Notes: generated by a model not told the origin, from the sequence alone. A DNA stretch of 64,000 nucleotides from Phocoena phocoena (GCF_963924675.1 NC_089228.1:97748394-97812393); one strand, 5' to 3'; counted from the first letter of the stretch, positions 1 through 12,925 are shown. A program made the numbers and translations.

Positions 1-728
1 AACTCTCTGAGAGGGTTATATCTCAAGCTATTAGTATGGTTATTTCTGTGTAGTCTCCCTCCCTTCCCTCTCATTGACACTGGGACGGCAGGTTCTTCTC
101 TCCCACGACTTATCAAATCAGAAGTCAACATTCCAAGAAAACACAGGCCCACGTATTGGGTAAAAATGTTCACATGTATAGTTGCGAAGCCGTCTTTTCC
201 TCTTCCAGTAACTGAGTGGGCTTAGAGGAAAGGATGGAGGCTAGTAAGCCATATAGCACCTCACCCTGACGGAGAAAGCTGGATGGGAGAAACAGGAAGT
301 TCCTAAAGTAGAGGAAGGGGAGAAACTTTCTGTGGCAGAACCAAGAAGTGGAGTTGGGTGGACTCGGCACCAGCTGGTCCTCTGATTCCACACTGGTGAA
401 CAAGCCAACATTCAGCCAGTTGGGACCCCATAGGTCCCCTGAACAGAGGGAGAAAGACCTGAGCACTTTGTATGAGAATGAAGGCATGAAGGACAAGATG
501 GTTGCATACAGAATCAGGTGGGAATGCCATTATGCATTTGGCATTTAATAATGAACTACTGATTCGAGCATTTAATTTGCTCTGAGAGTTTTTCTGTCGT
601 AACCTCTGGGATAGCTTATATTGGCAGAGTACTCCCTCGAAGGTGATTTCCCACGTAGCAGAACTAGAGGGAGAGGCTTTATCCTGGAAGGTGATCTACA
701 GATATTCCTCTGTGGCAAAGCCACTTTG
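1..728. other. Intergenic, nothing recognised
   Basis: Unique-looking sequence with no gene, repeat or motif I can support. Confidence 0.5.
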
Positions 729-743
729 AAAAGCCATGGCTTG

Positions 744-1070
744 GGGCTTCCCTGGTGGCGCAGTGGTTGGGAATCCACCTCCCAATGCAGGGGACACAGG
801 TTCAAGCCCTGGTCTGGGAAGATCCCACATGCCACGGAGCACCTAAGCCCGTGTGCCACAACTACGGAGCCCACGTGTCACAACTACTGAGCCCATGCGC
901 CTAGAGACTGTGCTCCACAACGAGAAGCCACCACAACGAGAAGCCCTCGCACCACAACAGAGAGTAGCCCTCTCTTACCACAATCAGAGAAAAGCCCGTG
1001 TGCAGCAACAAAGACCCAATGCAGCCAAAAAAATAAATAAAATAAATTCAATTAAATTAAAAAGAAAAGA
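744..1070 (+). repeat. CHR-family SINE, long form
   Basis: A tRNA-type head (tggcgcagtggt, then an internal B-box-like ggttcaagccc), a tRNA-unrelated body and an A/AAT-rich tail. Perfect 14-bp target-site duplication aaaagccatggctt at 729-742 and 1071-1084. Confidence 0.95.
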
Positions 1071-1084
1071 AAAAGCCATGGCTT

Positions 1085-2124
1085 TTTTCCTTCTTGAAGA
1101 AGACCTGATCACAGCTGATCAACCCAGTTGGGAACCGTGCTCAGGTTCAGAAATCTTGAAGAGTTAAGTCTTGTCACTAAGATGCACTCTTTGAGGAAAT
1201 GATTTTCCCTATTACTGAGGGAAATTTGTCAATAGTTAAGACTACTCTCAAGAAATGCAATACAAGAAACCCAGCACCCAGTGAGGTAGCTTTTGACCCA
1301 TGGTAAGCCAAGTTATTGCTTGCCTGCGTGGAGGGCATTGAAGTCTGAGCGCTCTCAAAGCTCCAACACCTCCTTGACTGGGCAGTCTTCTAAGTGTCCT
1401 TGGACATGCTAGTTTTTTGGCAGAGAGCCCATGCTATTGGGCCAGTAGAGAGCTCAAGGGCAAAGCTAGTTGGTTCCTTAAATACTTACAAGAAGACTGG
1501 GACCTACGAAATTTGCTTCTGTGCTGAAATTATAAACATGGGTGCAGAAAGCCTTGGCTGGAAAAACATTTGATTATGGAAATGTACACAAAATTCACAC
1601 TGATCAGGTTTAGGTTGGAGCTGTTCTAAAAAAAACCCTTGTTCCCACTTTTAGAAGGAATAGTCAGCTCACCTTCTCAACTTCTCTCAGTTAAGCAAAG
1701 TAAGAGTATGGTTGTCAGATGTGGCAAGTAAAGGTACAGGACACCAAGTTGGATCTGAATTTTAGGTTAACAAAGACTAGTCTTTAATTTTTAGTGTTTA
1801 ACACTTAAAACATTTAGCAGGAGTACCTCCCATGCAGTGTTTACATGGGACACACTTGTAGTAAAAAAATCTTGCAACCCTAGTTGGAGAAGGCAGAGGT
1901 AGTTTAAATAAGTGGCTAAAGCACACCTCCTAGAAGGGACTTGGTGAGATTTCAGTCACGGTCATGACAAATAGTGCCAATGAACGTGCATCCAACAAGT
2001 AAAACATTAACGGTAGCCCTGCAAATCTTTGGAAAAGTAGGAAGAGGGGGTCCTCCAGGAGCTATCCCAAATTCAACTGCTGAAACAAGGAGTTCTTGGT
2101 ATTTGTAATCATCTTGGGGCTCTC
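1085..2124. other. Intergenic, nothing recognised
   Basis: No coding potential and no clear repeat. Confidence 0.5.
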
Positions 2125-2295
2125 TTCTTTTAAGGCCACCAATTATATTTGATAAGGGCTCCACGTTTATGACCTCATTTAATCTTAATAACTTCCTAAA
2201 GGCCCTATATCCAAATAGTCACATAGGGAGTTAGGACTTCAATATACGAACTTGGGGCAGGATGGTGTGTGAGGGCACAATTCAGTCCACAGTAG
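2125..2295 (-). mobile_element. MLT1-type LTR fragment, antisense
   Basis: tgacctcatttaatcttaat, aaaggccctatatccaaata and ggcacaattcagtccacag are the complement of the LTR 5' half. Confidence 0.65.
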
Positions 2296-2463
2296 GGGGC
2301 ATTCAGGGACTATGCAGAAGGGTTACAAATAGGGGAACTTCAGCTCCACTCTTAGAAGGTGTAGGAGGGTTAAATTAGGAAATATCTAATGAGACTAGGG
2401 CCTGAGAATGGATTATGTCAGGCTGAATTTATAAGTGACCTATAGTTCTCTTTAGAAGGCTTA

Positions 2464-2464
<1 letters not shown>

Positions 2465-2530
<66 letters not shown>

Positions 2531-2729
2531 TTTTTTTGCGGTACGCGGGTCTCTCACTGCTGCGGCCTCTCCTGTTGTGGAGCACAGGCTCCGGACGCAC
2601 AGGCTCAGCGGTCATGGCTCACGGGCCTAGCCGCTCCGCGGCATGTGGGATCTTCCCAGACCGGGGCACGAACCCGTGTCCCCTGCATCGGCAGGCGGAC
2701 TCCCAACCACTGCGTCACCAGGGAAGCCC
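2465..2729 (-). repeat. CHR SINE with expanded (AT)n tail
   Basis: Complete young-type copy on the minus strand; its A tail (T-run 2513-2537) runs into an (AT) array of about 24 units (2465-2512), suggesting the microsatellite grew from the tail. Confidence 0.93.
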
Positions 2730-3316
2730 TATATATTCTTTTTTGTCCATAAGATTCTGAAATTTCATAATGATGCAATTCAGGATTGGTTATTTTATTC
2801 CAGTATATTGGAATATGATGTGGGGGAGAGGTTTTGTCCTAGAAACTCATGCCATTTAGTTCTGAAAATGTTCTCTGTTATTTCATCGACAATTTTCTCC
2901 CTCTGCTTTTCATTATTTTCTTTTATGGAATACTTATTATTTCTTACTTATCTTCAGATTTTTTTCCTTTTCTCTCCTATTTTCCATTTTAGTGGGTTTT
3001 TTGATTGTTATTCTTCTTTTGCTCTTCTAATTTCTGAGCTATTTTCTCAATTTACCCTCCTCACTATTGAATTTTTCATTTTGCTTCCTTAGTTTTAATT
3101 TCCAAGAGCTCTTTCCTGTTCTCGGAATGCTCTGCTTTTAGAGCCTTTCACTCTTGTCTCAAAGGTCCTTTATTTTTTCACAATTCTCTGAGAATATTAA
3201 TTACTATGGTTCCTATATTTTTTGTTTCCTCTCCCTCCTCCATGTTGGCTTGTTTGTTTTATATACCAATCTTTATGTTAGAGGTGTTTCTCAAATGTCT
3301 AATGATTTTTGATTAA
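2730..3316 (-). mobile_element. Possible old LINE relic, antisense
   Basis: T/C-rich sequence with tttccaagagctctttcctg and ctctgagaatattaattact, phrases common in antisense LINE debris. No gene. Low certainty. Confidence 0.35.
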
Positions 3317-3325
3317 CCACTCATC

Positions 3326-3516
3326 TCTTTTCGTTTTTAAAATATTTATTCATTTGGCTGTACCAGGTCTTAGTTGCAGCATGTGGGATCTTTGTTTGTG
3401 GCATGCAGGCTCTTAGTTGTGACACGTGGGATATAGTTCCCCGACCAGGGATAGAACCTGGGCCTCCTGCATTGGGAATGCGGAGTTCTAACTGCTGGAC
3501 CACCAGAGAAGTTCCT
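3326..3516 (-). repeat. Older CHR-related tRNA SINE
   Basis: Diverged minus-strand copy with recognisable head (ggaccaccagagaag) and a target-site duplication ccactcatc at 3317-3325 and 3517-3525. Confidence 0.85.
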
Positions 3517-3525
3517 CCACTCATC

Positions 3526-4784
3526 GTTTTAAAAGCGAGACACTAAAAGTTACAACACACAGAGCAAAGAGATGCCAGATTAAAGGCAGGGAGGACAATT
3601 AGAAGGGCCTTAGGTCAACTTGCTTCATGCTAATTCTTCTAAAAACTCACTGAAAACCCAGTTGATTTAATAACACTTGTATCCTTGTAACAAGGATAAT
3701 GTTTAGAAAAATATAAATGTGCTTTTTTTTTTTTTTGTCTTTCTTTGTAGGTGATTTTCCTCTTGTCCATCCAAGGTACCCATTTCCTGGAAGCAGACCA
3801 GCATTTGTTACTGAGGGATTGGAAAAAGAAACGATGAGGTGTTCTTCAGCTTCTGACACGCGTCATGGCATTTTGGAGCAAAGCAATAGACTTGAAAGCC
3901 AGGTTTTATATGAGAGTGATTTTTCCAAATCTTATTAATTCCCACTTACTAGAACAAATTCTCAATGTGTAGGGAAAGTAGCTATGACATTGAAGTCAGA
4001 GAAAAGGAGGCTGTTGCACAGGCAGGAGCCTGCTCTTCTGACTCCAAAATGATGGGAAATAGAAGAGAGAGAAAAGAGGTGCTCACCTCACATAGGTAGG
4101 TGTCCCAGATTTCCCATCTCTGATCTTGAGCCTGGAGGGTTAAACGCTCTATTAGATGACTAATACAGTATGTAAGGGTAATACTTAGGGCCAAAGTCAA
4201 GCATGCCCCGATCTCATTTGGAACTCTAGAAAAATATCCAACTGTCAGCTCCCTTACAACCTCCCCTCCCCGCCAGACATGTCTGCAGCCTGCCTCTGTC
4301 ACAGGATATCCCCATCCATAATTTCCCTGTGTCATCAGGTACCCTCTATCAGTACTTAGGTCACAAAAAGATACACCCTCCTCCAAAACACTCTTCCACG
4401 TCAACACACACACAGCTGCCTGTGTCATAGAAACTCCTGACCGCCAAAACAGAGAAGGAAGCTCTTGGAGAAATAGATTGCTGATACGAGAAAGACAGTT
4501 ACCCTGAGAGCTGGCTCGGGTTAATACACTAGCTCTGCGCAGAGCTCAGTAAGAGAATATTCTCAATGTCCAGATACTAAGAGGATTAGGGAGTTGAACC
4601 ACAGCCATATATGCGTTTTTCCCAGTTCTTCTTCCTCAGTTCAGATTAATAGCAGAGACTTAATTGAAAAGTTTGAGCCTGGGGTCTCTGATCGCCAAGA
4701 CAGTAGTCACGTGGTGGCTGACTCAGCTGTGAGGCATAGCCAAGCTGAGACAAGTGCTGGGGTATAGGTCTCATGACCCACTTT
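3526..4784. other. Intergenic; one small palindrome
   Basis: Contains the 19-bp palindrome at 3680-3698. The 148-codon minus-strand frame at 3982-4428 has no recognisable domain and is taken as chance. Confidence 0.45.
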
Positions 4785-4872
4785 CTCCTCCTTCTTCTTC
4801 TTCCTCTTCTTCTTCTTCTTCTTCTCCTCCTCCCCCCTCCCCCTCCTCCCCCTTCTTTTTTTTTTTTTTATT
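4785..4872. repeat. Polypyrimidine tract (CTT/CCT)n
   Basis: About 90 bp of pure C/T on the + strand, ending in a T-run; simple sequence with triplex potential. Confidence 0.9.
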
Positions 4873-5596
4873 GTTTCTGCAGAGGACCAAGTAGGAGCCT
4901 ATTTCAGCAGGTCCCTCATGCCAAGTTGCAAAACTACCCCCTGTCAAAAAGATAAGAAATGTATTGCTGTCACACTTCAAAATGCAAATTGGAAAAGTTA
5001 ACTAAGTAAGCCCTTGAGAAAGGATATGAAGGACAAGGGAAATCCAAAAAATTCTTCCTGCGAGGATCCCACTGTATTCAAGCAACCCAGTGTTAAATTA
5101 GTTAAAGAAGGGCAATTTTTTTTGCACATTTATGAACTAGAGAAATTATGAAATGTATGGAATGTACAGAATGAGTTTTCCTCATTACCCTCCGATTTTC
5201 ATTTCTTTGCATCACCCCAGGTTTTAGTCATTCTTTTACGGGCAGTCTACTCAACAGCCCCCCACCCCAGCCCACATCTGACAAACCGACATTTAGGCAC
5301 ATGTAAGTGATAATAACCTAAGATATTGTCTCCTCAGTCAGTGCACACTTTAACAAGAATCTATTTATTCAAGCCTGTGTTTTTTTTAAAGGTGTGACTC
5401 CACGAAGGCACGTACCATGGTCCGTAGTGAGAAGATTCAGCACTCTTTCTGAATTAAACTATGTGTCCAATGTAATCCCAAATTTTAAAAATCCCGCTCC
5501 AGATTTTTAAGGAACATGGTAAGTTAACTATGAAGTATATCTTGCAGAGTAAGTACACATAAAAAGGACAAGAAATAATGCAAAAAGAATAAGGAA
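4873..5596. other. Intergenic, nothing recognised
   Basis: No gene or clear repeat. Confidence 0.5.
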
Positions 5597-5776
5597 GGGG
5601 ACTTCCCAGGTGGCGCAGTGGTTAAGACTCCACATTTCCAATTCAGGGGACCTGGGTTCGATCCCTGGTCAGGGAACTAGATCCCACATGCATGCTGCAA
5701 CTAAGAGTTCACATGCCACAACTAAGGCGCCCACATGCCACAACCAAATATAAATAAATAATATTTTAAAAAAATA
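5597..5776 (+). repeat. CHR-related SINE, short form
   Basis: Head ggggacttcccaggtggcgc with B box ggttcgatccc, ending in an AAAT-type tail; probable duplication ataagga on both sides. Confidence 0.88.
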
Positions 5777-5844
5777 TAAGGAGGAAAGACTTCCCCTACC
5801 AGAAGCCAAAACATGCTATAGATCTACAGCAACTCAAAAGATGT

Positions 5845-6316
5845 GGTTTTGTGGAATACTACTCAGTCATAAAAAAGAATGAAATAATGCCATTTACAGC
5901 AACGTGGATGGACCTAGAGATTATTGTACTAAGTTAGTACTAAGTCAGAAAGAGAAAGACAAATATCATATGATATCACTTATATGTGGAATCAAAAATA
6001 TGACACAAATGAACATATCTACAAAACAGAAACAGACTCACAGACATAGAGAACAGACTTGTGGTTGCCAAGGGTGGGGAAGATAGGGGAGGGATGGATT
6101 GGGAGTTTGGCATTAGCAGATGCAAACTATTATATATAGAATGGATAAACAACAAGGTCCTACTGTATAGGACAGGAAATTATATTCAATATCTTGTAAT
6201 AAACTATAACGGAAAAGAATCTGAAAAAGAATATATATATATATATAAAACAGAATGACCTTGCTGTACACCAGAAACTAACACAACATTGTAAATCAAC
6301 TATACTTCAATTTCCA
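5845..6316 (+). mobile_element. L1 3' end fragment
   Basis: Matches the artiodactyl L1 3' region: cataaaaaagaatgaaat, caacgtggatggacctaga, and the terminal ttgtaaatcaactatacttc. An AT run lies at 6231-6246. No open reading frame of note. Confidence 0.85.
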
Positions 6317-6882
6317 CAAAAAGTTCTGGGTAGTTCAGAGCATTTGGGGGTGAGCAGGTAGTTCACCCCCAAATACACAGCTTTGGCATTATGCATATTG
6401 ACTATTTTGAGTTAAAGGCACTTGAAAAACAGCAAATGCAAGAAAAACACTCTGACTTTTCTTTTTTTTCTAAAAGAAGGAGACAAAATTCCTATATGAA
6501 ATATGCCCTCCTTGCACTAGAAGGAAGGTCACATTCTTATAATCAAGGACCAGAATTTGAGGCCAAGAGAGTTCTTGTTAACAGAGCTTGTTAAAATAAT
6601 TCTTAGTTTCCTTTTGCCTTCCCACATAGTTTAGTCACTTTGCCGCAATTGCTTCTCTTTGTTCAACTTAATATAAAAGCAAGTAAGTTTCACCATTTTT
6701 TTGCATCTTCATTTTCTTATGAAGGCTCTCATGTTACATAAACTTATATGCATTTGTCTGCTTTTCTCCTGTTAATCTGTCTCTGTCAGTTTAATTTTCA
6801 GACTTGGCTAAGGAACTTAAGAGGGTGGAGGAAAACGTTTCCTCCCCTATGGTAGCTAAACACCTTTTTAAAAAAACCTGTG
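6317..6882. other. Intergenic with a 12-bp inverted repeat
   Basis: Perfect arms atttgggggtga / tcacccccaaat at 6342-6353 and 6363-6374 around a 9-bp loop. Otherwise nothing recognised. Confidence 0.5.
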
Positions 6883-7185
6883 GGGCTTCCCTGGTGGCAC
6901 AGTGGTTGAGAATCCACCTGCCCACGCAGGGGACATGGGTTCGAGCCCTGGTCTGAGAAGATCCCACATGCCTTGGAGCAACTAAGCCCGTGTGCCACAA
7001 CTACTGAGCCTGCGCTCTAGAGCTCACGAGCCACAACTACTGAGCCCACGTGCTGTAACTACTGAAATCCGTGTGCCTAGAGCCCGTGCTCTGCAACAAG
7101 AGAAGCCACCACAGTGAGAAGCCCGTGCACAGCAACAAAGACCCAACACAGCCAAAAATAAATAAATAAAATAAATTTATAAAAA
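6883..7185 (+). repeat. CHR SINE, long form
   Basis: Full head, body with repeated 'ccacaactactgagcc' unit, and AATAAATAAAT tail. Confidence 0.93.
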
Positions 7186-7429
7186 AATAAAAATTGTTGA
7201 AATAGTGGAAAATGTGTATAAGAATCCTTTTATAATCTTGGCTTGAATAAGATTTTCCTAAGCGGAAAATAAGACCCACAACAGTCGTAAGAGATTAAGA
7301 TTGACTTGATTCGTATAAAATAAAATTCTGTACAATGAAATGCACAATAAACAATTTAAAGGGACTAGTGGCAGATAAGGTAAAATATTTGTCACATGTA
7401 AAGCAGACAAAAGATTAATCTCCATAATG

Positions 7430-7840
7430 TTAAAACACATACAAAATTATAAGGAAAAGACAACCCAGTAGAAAAATACATATAAGTAGAAGATTCATTG
7501 AAGAAATGTAAATGTTAATAAATGTACAAATGTGGAAAGAACTTCAAGTTCACTAGAGCTCGGAAAATGCAAAATGAAATAATAGTAAGGTCAATATTTT
7601 GCAAATAAGATTAAGATTAGAAAGTCTGGTGATACCTGGGTTGGCTGAGATTGGAGGGAAATGTACTTCTATACTGTTGATGGGCATATAAATTATTATA
7701 ACCTTTTTGGAGCAGTATGGCAATATCTATCAAAATATCACATGCTTATATTTTTTGTCCTGTAAATCCACTTCTAAGAATTTTTCCTATAAGAATATTT
7801 TCAAAAGCACAAAGATACAAGTTTTATTCTACCTTTATTT
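7430..7840 (+). mobile_element. Old L1/HAL1-type relic
   Basis: LINE-like phrases (agaaatgtaaatgttaataa; agcagtatggcaatatctat; aatccacttctaagaatttt). Strongly diverged. Confidence 0.45.
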
Positions 7841-8236
7841 TATTAAGCCCTAACTATGATCAAAACATTTCCCCAAGAGTAGCACATTTATTAACTTTCT
7901 GAATCCTGTTGTGGAAACAAGACCACAGACTTTGAAATTTTTAAAAATTTGGCTTTTGCTGTTTACTAAAAAGTCTGTCCACAGGAAGAAATTAGGCAAG
8001 TACATATCACTACATCTTAGTTCTGAACACATAATTTTTTTATATTCTCTTTATTTTTATGTGAATTAATCCAAGATTAGGCCCTCACCCCGTCTTCCAG
8101 AAATTGTTTTGGAACCCACAGAGAGAGGAGGTCTTGTACTCATAAGTAAACAAATGTATAGAATACATTTTGTAAAGGGAGGGAGCAGTAATGATAAACA
8201 TGGTCAGATACAGATCTGAAAGGAGATTTGGATAGA

Positions 8237-8539
8237 TTTTTTTTAAATTTATTTTTGGCTGCGGTGGATCTTCGTTGCTGCAAGTGGGCTTTCTCTAGTT
8301 GTGGCGAGCGGGGGCTACTCTGTGCCGTGTGCGGGCTTCTCATTGCAGTGTCTTCTCTTGTTGTGGAGCACGGGCTCTAGGCACGCAGCCTTCAGTAGTT
8401 GTGGCACCCAGGCTAAGTAGTTGTGGCGCATGGGCTTAGTTGCTCCGCAACATGTGGGATCTTCCCAGACCAGGGATCGAACCTGTGTCCCCTGCATTGG
8501 CAGGCGGATTCTTAACCACTGCGCTACCAGGGAAGTCCC
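8237..8539 (-). repeat. CHR SINE, long form
   Basis: Minus-strand full copy; target-site duplication tggataga at 8229-8236 and 8540-8547. Confidence 0.93.
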
Positions 8540-8844
8540 TGGATAGACATTTGAAAAGAGAGAGGGTCACGGTAATAGTTCAGAGTTCCTAGTTTTACAA
8601 GTACACCCTGCAATGCTCTCAGGAGCTCTTAACTGACTGTGTTCATCTTCTCCCATCCTGCATTCAGGGACTTCCAATTGGTAGCTTGAAATCAGTCCTG
8701 GTTGGAGTATTTATGCCACAGAAATCAGAGTACACTACAAATTAGGGATTTTCCCCTGCGGAGAGATAACTGAACAACATTTACCAGCACATCGGTGAAG
8801 ATACAAAAGTATTTTGAATAGAGGTGGGCTGACTGCCCACAACA

Positions 8845-9010
8845 TCTTCACAATAACTCAATGAGCAAAGGTCCTTTTTATTTTACCCACTGCACAGATG
8901 AAGAGACTGAGGCTCAGAGAGTGATTTGGCCAAGGTCACACAGCTAGTAGATGACGGTGTCGGGATTTAAACCCAGGCAGTCTGGCTCCAGACACCATAG
9001 GGTTAACTAT
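8845..9010 (+). repeat. MIR SINE
   Basis: Clear MIR core: cacagatgaagagactgagg, then ggccaaggtcacacagctag and aacccaggcagtctggctcc. Confidence 0.9.
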
Positions 9011-9464
9011 AACACGACCACAGACAATCATCTGTAAAAGTAAAAAAATCAAACTCCCCAAAAGTAAACGTTCATTAATAGGTCAAAGATTAGATAAGTT
9101 ATATCCATTCTGTGCAAGCAGCCAAACTAAAAAGAATGAGGTAGATTTCTACGTACCGACAAAGAAGGAGTTCCAAGGTCTGTTTCCAGTACAAAAAGCA
9201 AGTTCCAGAAATTATCTGTATGTACATATCTATGTCTGTTTTCATGTGTTTCGCGTGTATGTTTGTGTGTGTGTGAAAACCTTTTTACTCTCCTTTTCCA
9301 GCTGTGGTGAGTGTGGATGTGTTTGTGGCTGGGGTTGGGGGAAGAGGAGATGCCGTGTCTACATCGCTCGTCTGGAATTCTTCCCACCCAGACTATTCAC
9401 AGTAGTTTTCTACTTTATAACTTTATATATTTTGATATTTTAAATGATTTTTGATAAGAATGTA
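9011..9464. other. Intergenic, short TG stretch
   Basis: A tgtttgtgtgtgtgtg run near 9262-9276; no gene. Confidence 0.5.
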
Positions 9465-10600
9465 TTACTTTAAAAACTACTTTAATTCTTTTTGTAGGTA
9501 ATACAGTCACATGTTCAAAAAAAACCTAAACAAAAACGTTAAACAGTGAAAAATAATTCCTTCCAGCACTACTTCTCATCATTCAACTTCCCCCACCATA
9601 AACACAGCTATCCTTCCTAAATTAGATATAAGTAAATATTAGGGTTTTGGTTTTTTTTGCGGTACGCGGGCCTCTCACTGTGTGGCCTCTCCCGTTGCGG
9701 AGCACAGGCTCCGGACCCGCAGGCCCAGCGGCCATGGCTCACGTGCCTAGCCGCTCCGCAGCATGTGGGATCTTCCCAGACCGGGGCACGAACCCTTGTC
9801 CCCTGCATCGGCAGGCAGACGCTCAACCACTGCGCCACGAGGGAAGCCCCTAGGGTATGTTTTTATATTTCCTTTTTTACATAAAAGCAGAATATTACAC
9901 GCAGAAGTCTGTACCTTGCCCATTTCACTAACAGTATCTCTTAGAAATATTTTTATATCAGTATAAAAAGAGTCTCCTTATCCCCTTTTCCATCATAAGA
10001 ATATATCATTGGATGAAGTAGACAAATATTACCAATGTGTTATCCTGTTGATGGACATTTGGGCTATTTCTAATCTTTAGCTATTTTACATAATGCTGAA
10101 ATAGCCTTTTACACATATCATTTCACATGTGTACAGGCATATTTTGAGGGTGCATATATTTGTAATTTTGATAGATACTGCCTTATGGCCCTCCCTGGGA
10201 GTTATATCAACATATATCTCCCCAGCAAGGTTTCAAACTGCCTGTTTCTCCAGAGATTCACCCAACAGACATTACAGTGTCTCCAGAAATTATCGGACTT
10301 TTGGATTTTTGCCAATCTGGCAGATGAGAAATGAGATCTCAGTGTACTTTTAATTTGCATTTCTCTTATTATGAGAGAGACTGAGAATCTTTTCCATATG
10401 TTTAAGGGACATTTACATTCCTTTCATCTGAACTAACTGGTCACATCCTCTCCCATATTTCTACTGAGTTCATCTTTCTCTTATTAATTTTAGAAACTCT
10501 TTATATTTTAGGAAAATCATCAGTTTCCCCTGGAATCTGAATTGCGAGTATTTTCCCCAATCTGTGGTTAACATTTGACTTGCATACTTTTTCCTCAATC
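9465..10600 (-). mobile_element. Old L1-type relic, split by a CHR SINE
   Basis: Complement of a diverged LINE: aatttgcatttctcttatta, tgttgatggacatttgggct, and tgtaggtaatacagtcacat before the SINE. No intact frame. Confidence 0.6.
9646..9850 (-). repeat. CHR SINE, short young form
   Basis: Minus-strand copy inserted in an old L1; short duplication tagggt at 9640-9645 and 9851-9856. Confidence 0.93.
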
Positions 10601-11340
10601 TTTTATTTGAAAAAAGTTTAAACTAGAGAGGAAAGTTGAAAGAGTGGTGCAAAGTTCACCATTTGTTCACAGTTTGTCATACTGGTTTGCTCTCTCTCTT
10701 CGCTATAGATAACACATGTGTATCTGTATCCCTATGTCTATATCTATCTACAGTTTTTTTCTCTCTAAATGACTTGAAAGTAAGTTGCAGATATGACACA
10801 TCACCTCTAAATATTTCAGCATATATCTCCTGAGGGCAGACATTGTCCTACTATTACTACAGGAAACTGAACATCGATAAATAATATTATCTAATATACA
10901 GAACATGTTCAAAATTTTCCACTTGTCTCAAAATGTCATTTATAGGCTCTTTGGGGAGGCTGGGGGGACTGCAATCCAGGGTCCCAGGATCCAATCAAGG
11001 ATCGTACGTGCATTTGCTTGCAAGTTTCCTCAGTCTCCTATAATCCAGAACGATCTTATCCGCTGCTCCCTTTTCTTCGTCTTAGGTGACATTGACTCTT
11101 TACACGAGCTCAGGCCAGTTGTCTTGTAGAATATACTAAAAGCAGGACATGTCTGACTGTTTCTCTATGGTTAGAAACAATTTAAACATTTTTTACCTGA
11201 CTGCTACATAGGTGATATTTCATATCTCTCATTGGATCACAATGTGAGAAACCTAAAGTTAGTTTGTTTCATGTTTGGCAAAGTTAAGGTGGTGCCTGTC
11301 AGATCCACCCATTTAAATGTGCTTTCTTCCATTCGTAATA
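10601..11340 (-). mobile_element. Old L1 (L1M-type) relic, antisense
   Basis: Diverged LINE complement, related to 22945-23530: both contain caatcaaggatcg-like and 'gccagttgtcttgtagaata'-like phrases and continue to a 'taaggtggtgcctgtcaga' segment. Confidence 0.55.
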
Positions 11341-12548
11341 CGATCATTTTAAACACTTAAAATGGAAAAGTTTTCAGCCCTACCCAACACTTTTAGCCTG
11401 TCATGGTATGTTCCCGAACCATGTAGCTGAAACAACATTAAATAGATTTCTGACACCAAGGGGGTCTGCAAAATCCTTTAAGGAGATCCATGGGGTCTAA
11501 CTTTTCTCATACTAATGCTATGACTTTATTTGCCATTGAGACTCTTATTTTTCATATTTTCATTCTCTCACACGTATATGGTAGACTTTTTCAAAAGTCA
11601 GTGATTGATTCAGTGACGAATGTCATATATACTAGTATATTTTTGTATTTCAAAGACTTCTTAGTTTTAATGTCACATGGTAGATATCGGTGGATATAGC
11701 CCACGTAAACAAAAGCTCTTTTTGGTGCTTAATCATTTTTAAGAGCATAAAGTGTTCTTATAAATTATAAACAAAAAGTATGAGAATCCCTGCTTTAGAG
11801 TCACAACTCACTGGTCCCCACTTAGTACCCAGGACCTTACATCCTGATAAGCCTTAATGGTACCATGATGGGTGTAAAAACTTAAATTCAACTTAAGATT
11901 AAATGATTTCAGAAGACTTCTCAGTGCCCCTGGTACCACTTTATATGTTTCACTGTCTACTCTGCCAATGGATGAGATTAATCGCATCTGTAGTTTTCCC
12001 AGAAAAGTATACAATTCTGCAGGGAGTAAAAATACATTAATCATGCCACCACCACTACCCTTACACATCTCAGAATCCTCCTTCCCTATTCTTAGTCTTG
12101 AATACTCTCTAAATTTCCTAAATTCATTATTCTATATTTAATCCGAATTTGTAGACTTGGGACTTTTTAGCTTTGCTGTAATCAAGCAGTGACATTTCCG
12201 TGTGTCATTTATACAAGCCACTGCCCATCCAATAGTAATAATTACTGCCAGCCTGAGTTTAAAAAGTATTTCCAATAAGGATGTTCTCAAGTTCTTGAAA
12301 TAATATTTATCCTATCTCATGAGAAGACAATAATGGAGTAATAGAACTAACTAGCTTGGGACTGAAGGTTAGAAGCACAGTCTTGGCTCTGACAATTACT
12401 GTTTATATTATTTTGGGGGAAATAACTTTCTTATCTGCAAATGATAGGCTCCCTGAATTCCATTACAGTCTACCATTCTATGATCTGCTTTAATTTTATT
12501 GGTGATAGAATAGTGATAGCATCTTTTTTTGTTTTTTTAAGGAAAGTT
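11341..12548. other. Intergenic, AT-rich, nothing recognised
   Basis: No gene and no confident repeat; probably decayed repeat material in part. Confidence 0.45.
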
Positions 12549-12925
12549 GGGGACTTCCCCGGTGGCGCATTGGTTAGGAAGCCGCCTGCCAATGCAGGGG
12601 ACACAGGTTCATGCCCTGGTCTGGGAAGATCCCATATGCCGCGGAGCAACTACGCCCGTGGGCCACAACTACTGATCCTGCGCTCTGGAGCCCAAGAGCC
12701 ACAACTACTGAGGCCACGTGCCGCAACTACTAAAGCCCGCGTGCCTAGAGCCCGTGCTCCACAAGAGAAGCCACCGCAGTGAGAAGCCCACGCACTGCAA
12801 CGAAGAGTAGCCCCCACTCACCGCCATTAGAGAAAGCCCGTGCGCAGCCGTGAAGACCCAATGTAGCCAAAAATTAAAAAAAAAAAAAAAAAAAAAAAAA
12901 GTGTACGTGGAAAAAAAACAAAAAG
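12549..12925 (+). repeat. CHR SINE, long form, with A28 tail
   Basis: Full copy with a pure A tail (12876-12900) and imperfect flanking duplication aaggaaagttg/aaggaaggttg. Confidence 0.92.

Noticed and set aside
744..860. tRNA gene-like A and B boxes
   Set aside because: Part of the CHR SINE head; no intact cloverleaf or isolated tRNA gene.
2418..2615. Minus-strand frame with Tyr-Ile repeats
   Set aside because: Translation of the (AT)n array and SINE tail.
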